A DNA stretch of 42,358 nucleotides from Aureimonas sp. Leaf427 (GTDB lineage: Bacteria > Pseudomonadota > Alphaproteobacteria > Rhizobiales > Rhizobiaceae): NCBI RefSeq assembly GCF_001425485.1, contig NZ_LMQW01000012.1, positions 1 to 42,358 on the forward strand. Direction: 5' to 3'. Position numbers and translations under genes: made by a program. How positions within the stretch are numbered: position 1 is the stretch's first letter; each line of letters begins with the position of its first letter. Below, one piece after another: positions 32,397-40,162 of this stretch. The notes beneath the pieces were generated by a model, which worked only from the letters and a program-made list of their open reading frames with translations, searched no databases and was not told the origin of the DNA.

Positions 32397-33713
32397 ATGC
32401 CCGACGATCTCGCCCGCACCGTCGAAGCCCCTCGCCGCGTCGAAACGCTGGCGCTCCATGGCGGAACCTATCGCTCGGATCCGACGACGGGCGCCGTCGC
32501 CGTGCCGATCTACCAGACGACGTCGTTCCAGTTTCAGGACTCGGACCATGCCGCGCGGCTCTTCTCCCTGGAGGAGCTTGGCAACATCTACTCGCGCGTC
32601 AACAATCCGACGGTGGACGCGCTGGAGCAGCGGATCGCCGCGCTCGAGGGCGGCGTCGCGGCGGTCGCGGTCGCATCGGGACAGGCGGCTTCCGCCTTCT
32701 CCATCCTCAATCTCGCCGAGGCCGGCGACAATTTCGTCGTCTCCACCGACCTCTACGGCGGCACCTGGACGCTCTTCGCCACGACGCTGAAGCAGTTCGG
32801 CATCGAGGCCCGCTTCGTCGATCCGGCGGACCCGGAGAATTTCCGCCGCGCGACCGACGGGAAGACGCGCGCCTACTACGCCGAGACGCTGCCGAACCCG
32901 AAGCTCAACGTCTTTCCCGTCGCCGAGGTCGCCCGGATCGGGCGCGAGCTCGGCGTGCCCCTCGTCGTCGACAACACGGCCGCGCCCATCACCGCGCGCC
33001 CGTTCGATCACGGCGCGGCGATCGTCGTTCATTCCACGACCAAGTATATCGGCGGGCACGGCACCTCGATCGGCGGCGTGATCGTGGACGGCGGAAACTT
33101 CCCCTGGGAGGAGCATGCGGCGCGCTTCCCGCTCCTGACGCAGCCCGATCCTACCTATCACGGCGCGGTCTGGACGGAGGCCGCCAAGGCCCACGGCCCC
33201 ATCGCCTATGCGCTTCGCGCCCGCGTCCGGCTCCTGCGCGACATCGGAGCCGCACTCTCGCCGTTCAACGCCTTCCAGCTCCTGCAGGGGCTCGAGACCC
33301 TGCCGCTGCGCATCCGCCAGCACAATTCCAACGCCATAACGGTCGCGAACCATCTGAGCGGCCATCCGAAGGTTTCCGCCGTCATCTTCCCCGGCCTCCA
33401 GAGCGGCGAGCCGCGGCGGCGGGCCGACGCCCTCTTCACCGGCGGCTACGGCGCGCTTCTGGGCTTCGAGCTGGCGGGCGGGCGCGAGGCGGGCCGCCGG
33501 TTCATCGACCAGCTGCGCCTCCTCTATCACGTCGCCAATATCGGCGACGCCCGCTCGCTGGCGATCCACCCGGCGTCGACGACCCACTCGCAGCTGAGCG
33601 AGGAGGAGCAGCGCGCGACGGGCGTGACGCCCGGCTTCGTGCGCCTCTCCATCGGCATCGAGCATCCCGACGACATCATCGCCGACATCGAGCAGGCGCT
33701 CGTCTTCGCCTGA
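32397..33713 (+). CDS. O-acetylhomoserine sulfhydrylase/cystathionine-lyase family PLP enzyme (MetY-like)
   Basis: 438 residues, the usual MetY length (about 430; MetB/MetC types are nearer 390). Key features are ALHGGTYRSDPTTGAVAVPI, YQTTSFQFQDSDHAA, SRVNNPTVDALEQRIAALEG, SGQAASAFSILNL, DNT (192-194) and the Schiff-base Lys216 in HSTTKYIGGHG. FVRLSIGIEHPDDIIADIEQ closes it. MetY makes homocysteine from O-acetylhomoserine and sulfide; with thiols it makes S-alkyl homocysteines. In a sulfonate locus it can capture sulfide released from sulfonates. ATG 32397 follows TGGAGA. A metY symbol is likely but not certain, because related lyases share these motifs. Confidence 0.9.
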   Translation: MPDDLARTVEAPRRVETLALHGGTYRSDPTTGAVAVPIYQTTSFQFQDSDHAARLFSLEELGNIYSRVNNPTVDALEQRIAALEGGVAAVAVASGQAASAFSILNLAEAGDNFVVSTDLYGGTWTLFATTLKQFGIEARFVDPADPENFRRATDGKTRAYYAETLPNPKLNVFPVAEVARIGRELGVPLVVDNTAAPITARPFDHGAAIVVHSTTKYIGGHGTSIGGVIVDGGNFPWEEHAARFPLLTQPDPTYHGAVWTEAAKAHGPIAYALRARVRLLRDIGAALSPFNAFQLLQGLETLPLRIRQHNSNAITVANHLSGHPKVSAVIFPGLQSGEPRRRADALFTGGYGALLGFELAGGREAGRRFIDQLRLLYHVANIGDARSLAIHPASTTHSQLSEEEQRATGVTPGFVRLSIGIEHPDDIIADIEQALVFA

Positions 33714-33775
33714 CCCGCGCCATCACCCCGCCTGCCGCCTCCCGCTCCCCCAAGACGCGCCCGAAGGAAGACCCC

Positions 33776-34813
33776 ATGACGACCGACAGTCCCGCCGGCA
33801 CGCGCGGCCTCAGCCGCCGGTCCCTGATCAAGTCGGCGGCCGGGGTCGGCCTCGTCGCCGGCGGGACCGCGATCGCCGGATCGCTCGGCATGCGGCGCGC
33901 CATCGCGGGCAATCCCTCGAAGATCCGCCTCGCCTGGACCGAGGTCGCGGCCTGCCACGCCCCGCTCGGCTTCGGCGTCGCCAAGGGCTTCTACGAGAAG
34001 CACGATCTCGACGTCGAACTCTTCTACCAGGGCGCCAGCGGCCAGACGCTGATCCAGGCGCTCGCCACCGGAAAGGCCGATGTCGGGGCCGGCCTCATCG
34101 GCGACTGGCTGAAGCCGCTGGAACAGGGGTTCGACGTCAAGCTCTTCGTCGGCTCGCATGGCGGCTGCCAGCGCCTCCTCGCCTCCAAGGCATCGGGCGT
34201 GACCGATCTGGCCGGCGTGAAGGGCAAGACGATCGCGACCTACGGCATCGGCGCCCCGCCGCAGGTGGCCTTCCAGGTGACGCTGGCCAAGGCCGGGATC
34301 GACCCGGAAGCCGACGTCACCTGGAAGGTCGTGCCCTTCGAGCTGGTCGGCGAGGCCGTGAACCGCGGCGATGCGGACATCGCCGCCCATCTCGACCCCT
34401 GGGCCTATTCGATCGAGAAGCAGTTCGACTTCATCAAGCTCGCCGACACCCAGACCGGCGTCTACCAGGACCACACCTGCTGCGTTCTCGGCGCGAACGG
34501 GCCGTATCTCGACGAGAACCGCGACGCCGTCCGGCGGCTCGCGGAGGCCAATATCGAGATCCACGACTATGTGACGGGCCATGTCGAAGAGGTCGCCGCG
34601 TGGTATCTGGAAGCGCTGAAGCCCGCCGGGCTCAGCCTTCCCGATCTCACCGCCGTGATCGGCGGGCTCGTCACGCACAATCACCCGATCGGCCGACCGC
34701 TGATCGACCAGATCCAGCGCTCGGCCGAGGATCTGAAGCTGGTGAAGGTCCTGGAGGAGACGACGGACCCCAAGGAATTCGCCGAGCGCGTCACCGTCGA
34801 TATCCTGAGCTGA
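33776..34813 (+). CDS. NitT/TauT-type ABC substrate-binding protein with Cys/His-rich ligand face
   Basis: 345 residues with a Tat signal (LSRRSLIKSAAG, ending about residue 44). The mature part has the two-lobe NMT1/TauA fold: HAPLGFGVAKGFYEKHDLDV, ALATGKADVGAGLIGDWLKP, GVKGKTIATYGIG. Unusual for a sulfonate binder are several conserved-looking Cys and His residues: Cys60-His61, His128-Gly-Gly-Cys131, His233-x-Cys235-Cys236, and His301-x-His303. I recall other NitT/TauT-like binding proteins with HGGC and CCV motifs in Alphaproteobacteria. They could bind a metal chelate or a thiol compound. Folded export by Tat is consistent with a bound metal or cofactor. Confidence 0.9.
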   Translation: MTTDSPAGTRGLSRRSLIKSAAGVGLVAGGTAIAGSLGMRRAIAGNPSKIRLAWTEVAACHAPLGFGVAKGFYEKHDLDVELFYQGASGQTLIQALATGKADVGAGLIGDWLKPLEQGFDVKLFVGSHGGCQRLLASKASGVTDLAGVKGKTIATYGIGAPPQVAFQVTLAKAGIDPEADVTWKVVPFELVGEAVNRGDADIAAHLDPWAYSIEKQFDFIKLADTQTGVYQDHTCCVLGANGPYLDENRDAVRRLAEANIEIHDYVTGHVEEVAAWYLEALKPAGLSLPDLTAVIGGLVTHNHPIGRPLIDQIQRSAEDLKLVKVLEETTDPKEFAERVTVDILS

Positions 34814-34818
34814 TCCTC

Positions 34819-35814
34819 ATGAGCGAGGCGGTTCGAACGATCGGGTCCGGCGATATCCGGTTCAAGTCCGATTTTCACGGCATCTGGCATGCCGGCGCCC
34901 TCGCGGCGGCCGGCTGGGCTGCCTGCGCGATCGTCACGCTGGCTTTGCCCGACGTCGTCCCCTGGGGCAGCGCCGGCCTTTTCGCACAGATCACGGGCGG
35001 GGCCGCCGTCGTCTTCGCGGTCCTGTCGCTGGTGGTCGACCGTCTCGGCCGGGTCGGGCGGACCTTGCGCCATTACGGGCCCTGGTTCGTCGCGATCGGC
35101 GTCTGGCTGACCCTCTGGGAGTTCGCCACGGCGAAGTTCGGCTGGCTGCCGAAGCCCTTCTTCTCGCCGCCGCACGGGCTGCTCAACGTCTACGTCACCG
35201 ATGGCGCCCGGCTTCTGGTCTGCATCGGCTACACGCTGCGCCTCTGGCTTCTCGGCTTCACCTCGGGCGTGATCGTGGGCTTCGGGCTCGGGATCGCGCT
35301 CGGCTGGTCCGCGCGCTTCAGCTACTGGGGCATGCCCCTTCTCAAGCTCATCGGCCCCGTGCCGGCGACGGCCTGGATTCCCGTCACCTTCTACTTCTTC
35401 CCGACGACCTTCCAGGCCTCGATCTTCATCGTCGCCCTGTCGGCGGGCATTCCACTCGCCATCCTCACCGCCGCCGGCGTCTCCGCCATCGACCGCGCCT
35501 ATTACGACGTCGCCAAGACGCTCGGAGCCGACGAGCAGTTCCTGATCTTCAAGGTCGCGGTTCCCGGCTGCCTGCCGCATGTCTTCGTCGGCCTGTTCAT
35601 GGGCCTCTACTACTCCTTCGCGGTTCTCGTCGTCGCGGAGATGCTGGGGGCGAAGTACGGCCTCGGCTGGTACATCCAGTTCCAGACGGCCTATTCCGGC
35701 TATGCCAACGTCTATGCGACGCTGATCATCATGGCGCTCCTCTGCGCCGGCATCGTGAAGCTGCTCTTCACCGTGCGCGGCCGGGTCCTCGGATGGCGGG
35801 AGGGCTTCATCTGA
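34819..35814 (+). CDS. NitT/TauT-type ABC permease with long N-terminal membrane extension
   Basis: 331 residues; ordinary TauC-like permeases have about 260-290. About 80 extra N-terminal residues hold two or three additional membrane segments (AGALAAAGWAACAIVTLALP, AAVVFAVLSLVVDRLGRVGR) before the standard domain beginning near WFVAIGVWLTLWEFATAKFG. The channel part has LIGPVPATAWIPVTFYFFPT, coupling loop VAKTLGADEQFLIFKVAVPG and EMLGAKYGLGWYIQFQTAYS. It follows the binding-protein gene after 5 bp and overlaps the ATPase gene by one base (TGATG). Confidence 0.9.
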   Translation: MSEAVRTIGSGDIRFKSDFHGIWHAGALAAAGWAACAIVTLALPDVVPWGSAGLFAQITGGAAVVFAVLSLVVDRLGRVGRTLRHYGPWFVAIGVWLTLWEFATAKFGWLPKPFFSPPHGLLNVYVTDGARLLVCIGYTLRLWLLGFTSGVIVGFGLGIALGWSARFSYWGMPLLKLIGPVPATAWIPVTFYFFPTTFQASIFIVALSAGIPLAILTAAGVSAIDRAYYDVAKTLGADEQFLIFKVAVPGCLPHVFVGLFMGLYYSFAVLVVAEMLGAKYGLGWYIQFQTAYSGYANVYATLIIMALLCAGIVKLLFTVRGRVLGWREGFI

Positions 35815-36602
35815 TGTCGGCGCTCGCCAAGCCCCCACAGCATCGCGCCGCGATCGGCCTGTCGATCGAAGGGGTCGCGCATCACTACGATCTCGGCGGC
35901 CGGCGCCTGGAAGTCTTGTCCGGCATCGATCTCGACATCGCGCCCGGCGAGTTCGTCGCCCTGCTCGGCCCCTCCGGCTGCGGCAAGTCCACCCTCCTGC
36001 GCCTCGCCGCCGGGCTGGAACGCCCGCGGGCCGGGCGCCTGACGGAGGACGGCGTGCCGATCGAGGGGGCGGACCCATCGCGCATCCTCGTCTTCCAGGA
36101 CCCGACGCTCTTTCCCTGGCGCACCGTCTGGAAGAACGTCGCGACCGGGCTGGAGGCCCGAGGCCTCCTGCCGCGCGAGCGCCATCGCATCGACGACGCC
36201 CTGAAGCTCGTCGGGCTCGACGCCTTCGCCACCGCCTATCCGCACCAGCTCTCCGGCGGCATGGCGCAGCGCGTGGCGATCGCCCGCGCGCTGGTCAACG
36301 ATCCAGCGCTCCTCCTGCTCGACGAGCCCTTCGGAAAGCTGGACTCGCTGACACGCCTTACGATGCAGCGCGAGCTGATCGCGCTCTGGAAGAGGTCGGG
36401 CTTCACCGCGCTTCTCGTCACGCACGACGTGGAGGAGGCCCTGCTCCTGGCCGACCGCGTGGTCGTCTTCTCCGACCGGCCGGCACGCATCGTGGCGGAG
36501 ATCCCCGTGGAGAAGCCGCATCCGCGACGACGCGACGACGCCGACCTCGTGCGGCTGCGGCAGGAGGTGCTGGAACGGCTGGGATTTGCCGGGGATGTCT
36601 AG
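35814..36602 (+). CDS. NitT/TauT-type ABC ATP-binding protein
   Basis: 262 residues. Walker A GPSGCGKST, Q-loop LVFQDPTLFPWRTV, signature QLSGGMAQRVAIARAL, Walker B LLLLDEPFGKLD, switch VTHDVEEALLL. The FPWRTVWKN and MAQRVAIARAL forms belong to the SsuB/TauB/NrtD group. ATG 35814 overlaps the permease stop by one base and has GGGAGGG at good distance; an upstream in-frame ATG at 35793 lies inside the permease gene. It completes the second TauT-type importer of the window. Confidence 0.93.
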   Translation: MSALAKPPQHRAAIGLSIEGVAHHYDLGGRRLEVLSGIDLDIAPGEFVALLGPSGCGKSTLLRLAAGLERPRAGRLTEDGVPIEGADPSRILVFQDPTLFPWRTVWKNVATGLEARGLLPRERHRIDDALKLVGLDAFATAYPHQLSGGMAQRVAIARALVNDPALLLLDEPFGKLDSLTRLTMQRELIALWKRSGFTALLVTHDVEEALLLADRVVVFSDRPARIVAEIPVEKPHPRRRDDADLVRLRQEVLERLGFAGDV

Positions 36603-36603
36603 C

Positions 36604-36885
36604 ATGAGGCTGACGACCGGCCTTCAGCTGGCGGGACTCCTGGCGTTCCTCGTCGCCGTCGCCTGGTGGGCGGTGGTCTACACGAAGGTCGTGGACGGCA
36701 ACTACATGAGCTACGCAGAGGCCGCGCCCTGCGCCCTCATGACCAGCGACCGCTGCTCGCTCGCACAGGCCCTCTGCACCTCCGGCCACACGTTCGGCAT
36801 CCGGCGCTATTCGGCGGTGCTGCTCTGGACCGGCATCGGCCTCCTCGCCCTCGGCCTCGTTTCCGACGGCCTGAAGCGCCGCTGA
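36604..36885 (+). CDS. Small two-helix membrane protein with Cys-containing loop, unknown function
   Basis: 93 residues. Two hydrophobic helices (about 8-26, LQLAGLLAFLVAVAWWAVVY, and 70-86, SAVLLWTGIGLLALGL) flank a loop of about 45 residues with Cys43, Cys51 and Cys58 and a SGHTFGIRRYS motif. It starts one base after the ATPase stop and is therefore almost surely co-translated with the importer. By the positive-inside rule the ends are probably cytoplasmic (KRR C-terminus) and the loop periplasmic, beside a Cys/His-rich binding protein. It might be an accessory subunit. No family is named with confidence. Confidence 0.7.
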   Translation: MRLTTGLQLAGLLAFLVAVAWWAVVYTKVVDGNYMSYAEAAPCALMTSDRCSLAQALCTSGHTFGIRRYSAVLLWTGIGLLALGLVSDGLKRR

Positions 36886-36899
36886 ACGGAGGGGGCGCG

Positions 36900-36940
36900 G
36901 GCGGCGCGGGCCTCTTGCGCGGCTCGCGACCCGCGCCGCC
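36900..36940. terminator. Hairpin between convergent genes
   Basis: GGCGGCGCGGG (36900-36910) pairs perfectly with CCCGCGCCGCC (36930-36940); the 19-nt loop holds a smaller CGCG/CGCG pairing. It sits between the small membrane protein stop (36885) and the flavin monooxygenase stop (36957). No T run is present. Confidence 0.6.
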
Positions 36941-36956
36941 GCAGCCGCCCGGATCG

Positions 36957-38279
36957 TCAGGCGAAGAACCGGTTGGCGGGCCGGGGGAGGCCGAGATTGT
37001 CGCGGAGCGTCGGGCCCTCGTACTCCGTTCGAAAGAGCCCCCTTCGCTGGAGTTCCGGCACGAGCCTGTCGACCACGTCGTCGAGACCCTCGGGAAGATA
37101 GGGGAACATGACGTTGAAACCGTCGGAGCCGCGCGTCTCCAGCCATTCCTCCATCTCGTCCGCGACGGTGCCGGGCGTTCCGACGAAGGACAGGCCGCCA
37201 TAGCCGCCGAGACGGTTCGCGAGCTGGCGCGTGGTGAGATTCTCGCGCCGTGCCAGGTCGATCGCGCGCTCCCGGCTGCTCTTCGAGGCGTTGCTCTCCG
37301 GTATCTCCGGCAGCGGGCCATCGGGATCGAAGCCGCTCGCATCGTGCCCGAGGGCGATCGAGAGGGAGGCGATGGCGTTCGCCTCGGGAACGAAGCCGTC
37401 GAGCAGCGCCCGCTTCGCCTTGGCCTCCTCGACCGTCTCTCCCAGCACGACGAAGGCGCCGGGCAGGATCTTCAAATGGTCGGGGTCGCGCCCGAGACGG
37501 GCCATGCGTCCCTTCACGTCGGCATAGAAGGCCCGTCCGTCGGGCAGGCCGTTCGGGGCGGAGAACACGACCTCCGCCGTCCGAGCCGCGAGTTCGCGCC
37601 CCGGCTCGGAGGCGCCGGCCTGGACGATCACCGGCCAGCCCTGAACGGGCCGCGCGATGTTGAGGGGACCGCGGACGCTGAAATGCTCGCCCTTGTGCGC
37701 CAGGACATGCATCCGCGCGGGATCGAGATAGGTGCCGCTCGCCGCATCGCGGGGAAAGGCGTCGTCGGCAAAGGAGTCCCAGAGCCCCGTGACGACGTCG
37801 TAGAACTCGCGGGCCCGCTCGTAGCGGTCGCCATGATCGAGATGCGTCTCGAGACCGAAGTTCAGCGCCGCATCGGGGTTCGACGTCGTGACGATGTTCC
37901 AGCCGGCTCGACCCCCGCTGATATGGTCGAGCGAGGCGAAGCGGCGCGCGACATGGAACGGCTCATCGAAACTCGTCGAGCCCGTGGCGACGAGCCCGAT
38001 ACGCTCGGTGACGGCGGCGAGCGCCGAGAGGAGCGTGAAGGGCTCGAAGGAGGTGACGGTGTGGCTTCCGCGAAGGGCCTCGACCGGCATGTTGAGGACG
38101 GCGAGATGATCGGCCATGAAGAAGGCGTCGAACTTGCCGGCCTCCAACTTCTGCGCCAGGCGCTTCAGCCGAGGAAAGCTGAAATTGGCATCCGGCCAGG
38201 CGCCGGGATAGCGCCAGGCGCCAGTGTGGATGCTGACGGGCCGCATGAAGGCTCCGAGCTTCAGCTGTCGACGGGACAT
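36957..38279 (-). CDS. LLM-class flavin-dependent monooxygenase, NtaA/SnaA/DszA type
   Basis: 440 residues, the right size for this group. Hallmarks are LKLGAFMRPVSIHTGAWRYP, KFDAFFMADHLAVLN, ERIGLVATGSTSFDEPFHVA, FASLDHISGGRAGWNIVTTS, then RYERAREFYDVVTGLWDSF, PVIVQAGASEPGRELAA and GTPGTVADEMEEWLETRGSD. These two-component enzymes use FMNH2 from a separate reductase to open C-S, C-N or aromatic sulfone bonds (DszA, NtaA, SnaA). No reductase gene is adjacent. ATG 38279 follows GGAGG. Its position opposite a second TauT-type importer suggests that it oxidises the imported sulfur- or nitrogen-containing compound. Confidence 0.92.
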   Translation of the reverse strand: MSRRQLKLGAFMRPVSIHTGAWRYPGAWPDANFSFPRLKRLAQKLEAGKFDAFFMADHLAVLNMPVEALRGSHTVTSFEPFTLLSALAAVTERIGLVATGSTSFDEPFHVARRFASLDHISGGRAGWNIVTTSNPDAALNFGLETHLDHGDRYERAREFYDVVTGLWDSFADDAFPRDAASGTYLDPARMHVLAHKGEHFSVRGPLNIARPVQGWPVIVQAGASEPGRELAARTAEVVFSAPNGLPDGRAFYADVKGRMARLGRDPDHLKILPGAFVVLGETVEEAKAKRALLDGFVPEANAIASLSIALGHDASGFDPDGPLPEIPESNASKSSRERAIDLARRENLTTRQLANRLGGYGGLSFVGTPGTVADEMEEWLETRGSDGFNVMFPYLPEGLDDVVDRLVPELQRRGLFRTEYEGPTLRDNLGLPRPANRFFA

Positions 38280-38588
38280 GACGCGAAACCTCCATTGCCG
38301 ACGGTCGGGGATACCTGCGCATCCGGCCGTTGCAGACATGGCGAACGTCTCGGATGCTTCCAAGGCTTCCGACATTCGCGAGCGCACGATCGCACCGGGT
38401 TCCACGATCCGAAAGGCACGTCTTGCTCCCGAAGCGCCCCTTCGCGAAACGTTGCCCGGCCCTTTCCTCTCGAACTTGGCGTAAGGATCAAGGTCGGCCC
38501 GCCGACCGGCGAGCTGCGATTTCGCCAGCGACGGCGGCCGGCGGACGCGCTCGGCGATGTCGGGGGCGAGGCTGAAAAAGGGACGCTT
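38280..38588. other. 309-bp divergent gap, nothing recognised
   Basis: The region lies between the divergent monooxygenase (38279 minus) and OsmC (38589 plus) genes. It has no supported ORF, and I saw no convincing promoter or operator. GGAGG next to the minus-strand start and AAGGGA before the OsmC start are ribosome sites. Confidence 0.45.
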
Positions 38589-39050
38589 ATGAGCGAGGCA
38601 CCGAGGATCAGGGTTCGCCCGACAGGCGCGACCGCCACGATGGGCCGAAGCGGCTTCCCGACCGTGGTCTCGGCGACGGGCGGCGAGATCGCGATCAAGA
38701 CGGGCGCTTCGGAGGCGGGCTTCAACCCGATCGATCTTCTCTACGCCTCGCTGTCGGCCTGCCTTGCGATCAGCGCGCGCGTCGCCGCCGGCAAGCTCGG
38801 CGTCCTCGATCGGCTGACGAACGTCGCCGTCGAGGTGACGGGCGAAAAGGCCGAGGACGAGCCCTCGCGCATCGCGCGCTTCGAAATCGACATTCGGATC
38901 GCCGGCGACTTCGACGAGGCGACCCGCCGCGAGATCGCCCGAATGGCCGAGGCGGATCTCTGCACGGTCAGCAACACAATCCGCGGCCAGCCCGATTTCG
39001 AGGACCGGGTCCGGGACGTCTCGCCGCCACCGCCCCGAAAGAACCCGTAA
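38589..39050 (+). CDS. OsmC/Ohr family thiol peroxidase-like protein
   Basis: 153 residues. It has the OsmC core: GFNPIDLLYASLSACLAISA with Cys58, and the second Cys125 in EADLCTVSNTIRG. The two cysteines are about 67 residues apart, as in OsmC/Ohr. These proteins reduce organic hydroperoxides; relatives of unknown function are also common. The C-terminal tail is Pro-rich. ATG 38589 has AAGGGA 7-12 bases upstream. It is divergent from the flavin monooxygenase, an enzyme class that leaks peroxides, which gives a plausible reason for its position. Confidence 0.9.
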   Translation: MSEAPRIRVRPTGATATMGRSGFPTVVSATGGEIAIKTGASEAGFNPIDLLYASLSACLAISARVAAGKLGVLDRLTNVAVEVTGEKAEDEPSRIARFEIDIRIAGDFDEATRREIARMAEADLCTVSNTIRGQPDFEDRVRDVSPPPPRKNP

Positions 39051-39081
39051 CGGCGGGTTCGGACTTCGAACTTCCCCGCCG
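39051..39081 (+). terminator. Nested hairpin after the OsmC gene
   Basis: CGGCGGG (39051-39057) pairs with CCCGCCG (39075-39081), and an inner GTTCG/CGAAC stem partly overlaps it. It starts at the base following the stop codon. A second perfect hairpin, GACCCCGA-CGGC-TCGGGGTC, lies at 39124-39143. Either may end the OsmC message; no T run is seen. Confidence 0.5.
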
Positions 39082-39184
39082 ATCCGAACCATGGCACGAG
39101 CGAGGGAGGGGCCGCCGGATTTCGACCCCGACGGCTCGGGGTCTTCGGCCTCGAACCTCCCCGCACGATCGAGAGACGGCCCCG

Positions 39185-39994
39185 ATGCGCCTTGTCAGCC
39201 TTGCCATGTATGCCAGCCCGCCGCCGCTCGCGGAGGCGACGGCAAAGCTCTGGGCCTTTCTGCGCGACGCGCTGCGGGCGGATGGCGTCGCCGATGTGCC
39301 CGAAGCGCTGGACGAGACCTTGCGCTACGACGAGTCCTGGCGGCATCCCGATCTTCTGCTCGCCCAGACCTGCGGCTATCCTTATGTCCGGCACCTGCGC
39401 GCCAAGGTCCGGCTGGTGGCGACGCCGGTCTATGCGCATCCCGGCTGCGACGGTCCTTCGACATCGAGCTTCATCGCCGTCCACCGCGACAGCGCGGCCA
39501 CGTCGCTTGAGGACCTGCGCGGCAGTCGGGCGGCCATCAACGAGCCCGACAGCAATTCGGGCGCCAACCTCTTTCGCGCCGCCATCGCTCCGCTCGCCGA
39601 GGGCGGCCGCTTCTTCGGCTCGGTCTTGGAGACGGGCGGGCATCGCGCCAGTCTGGAGGCGATCGCCACCGGCAAGGCCGATGTCGCGGCGATCGACTGC
39701 GTGACCTTCGGCAACGTGCTGCGCTTCGATCCCGAAACGCTGGCGAGCATCCGGGTTCTGGCGCAGACCGCCAAGGGACCGGGCCTTCCCCTCATCACCC
39801 GGGCCGGCGCCTCCGATGCGGAGGTCTCGGCGCTGCGGCGGGCGCTCGCCGCCGCCATCGCGGACCCCGCCCTGGCGGATACGCGCGACACGCTCGCCCT
39901 GAAGGATTTCGCCATTCTCTCCGATGCCGACTACCAGCCCCTGGCGGATATGGAGGCGACGGCCCGCCGCCTCGGCTATCCCGCCATCGCCTGA
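39185..39994 (+). CDS. PhnD-like (phosphonate/phosphite) substrate-binding domain without signal peptide
   Basis: 269 residues. PhnD-like motifs are LLLAQTCGYPYVRHLRAKVR, ATPVYAHPG, EDLRGSRAAINEPDSNSGAN and GKADVAAIDCVTFGNVLRFD. This is the Lys-Ala-Asp-Val-Ala-Ala-Ile-Asp pattern of the PhnD fold. It begins directly with the first beta strand (MRLVSLAMYASPPPLAEATA) and has no signal peptide. No permease or ATPase gene is next to it. It may therefore act in the cytoplasm, perhaps as a ligand-sensing or scavenging protein. The next gene is a soluble histidine kinase. An alternative is a mis-set start: no in-frame leader was found upstream. Confidence 0.82.
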   Translation: MRLVSLAMYASPPPLAEATAKLWAFLRDALRADGVADVPEALDETLRYDESWRHPDLLLAQTCGYPYVRHLRAKVRLVATPVYAHPGCDGPSTSSFIAVHRDSAATSLEDLRGSRAAINEPDSNSGANLFRAAIAPLAEGGRFFGSVLETGGHRASLEAIATGKADVAAIDCVTFGNVLRFDPETLASIRVLAQTAKGPGLPLITRAGASDAEVSALRRALAAAIADPALADTRDTLALKDFAILSDADYQPLADMEATARRLGYPAIA

Positions 39995-40162
39995 GCGCTC
40001 CGGTCGAGCGGGCGATCACGGCGGCGACGATACGCCCTCGGGCCGCGGATAGCGCGCTTGGAGCGAAACCGGTCGGATGCCTTATCTTCAAATCGCTCAG
40101 TGAGAAACTGAATGGCCCCGCGCACGTTGTGGATCGCTGTCCGCACGACGTTAGGAGCCGAT

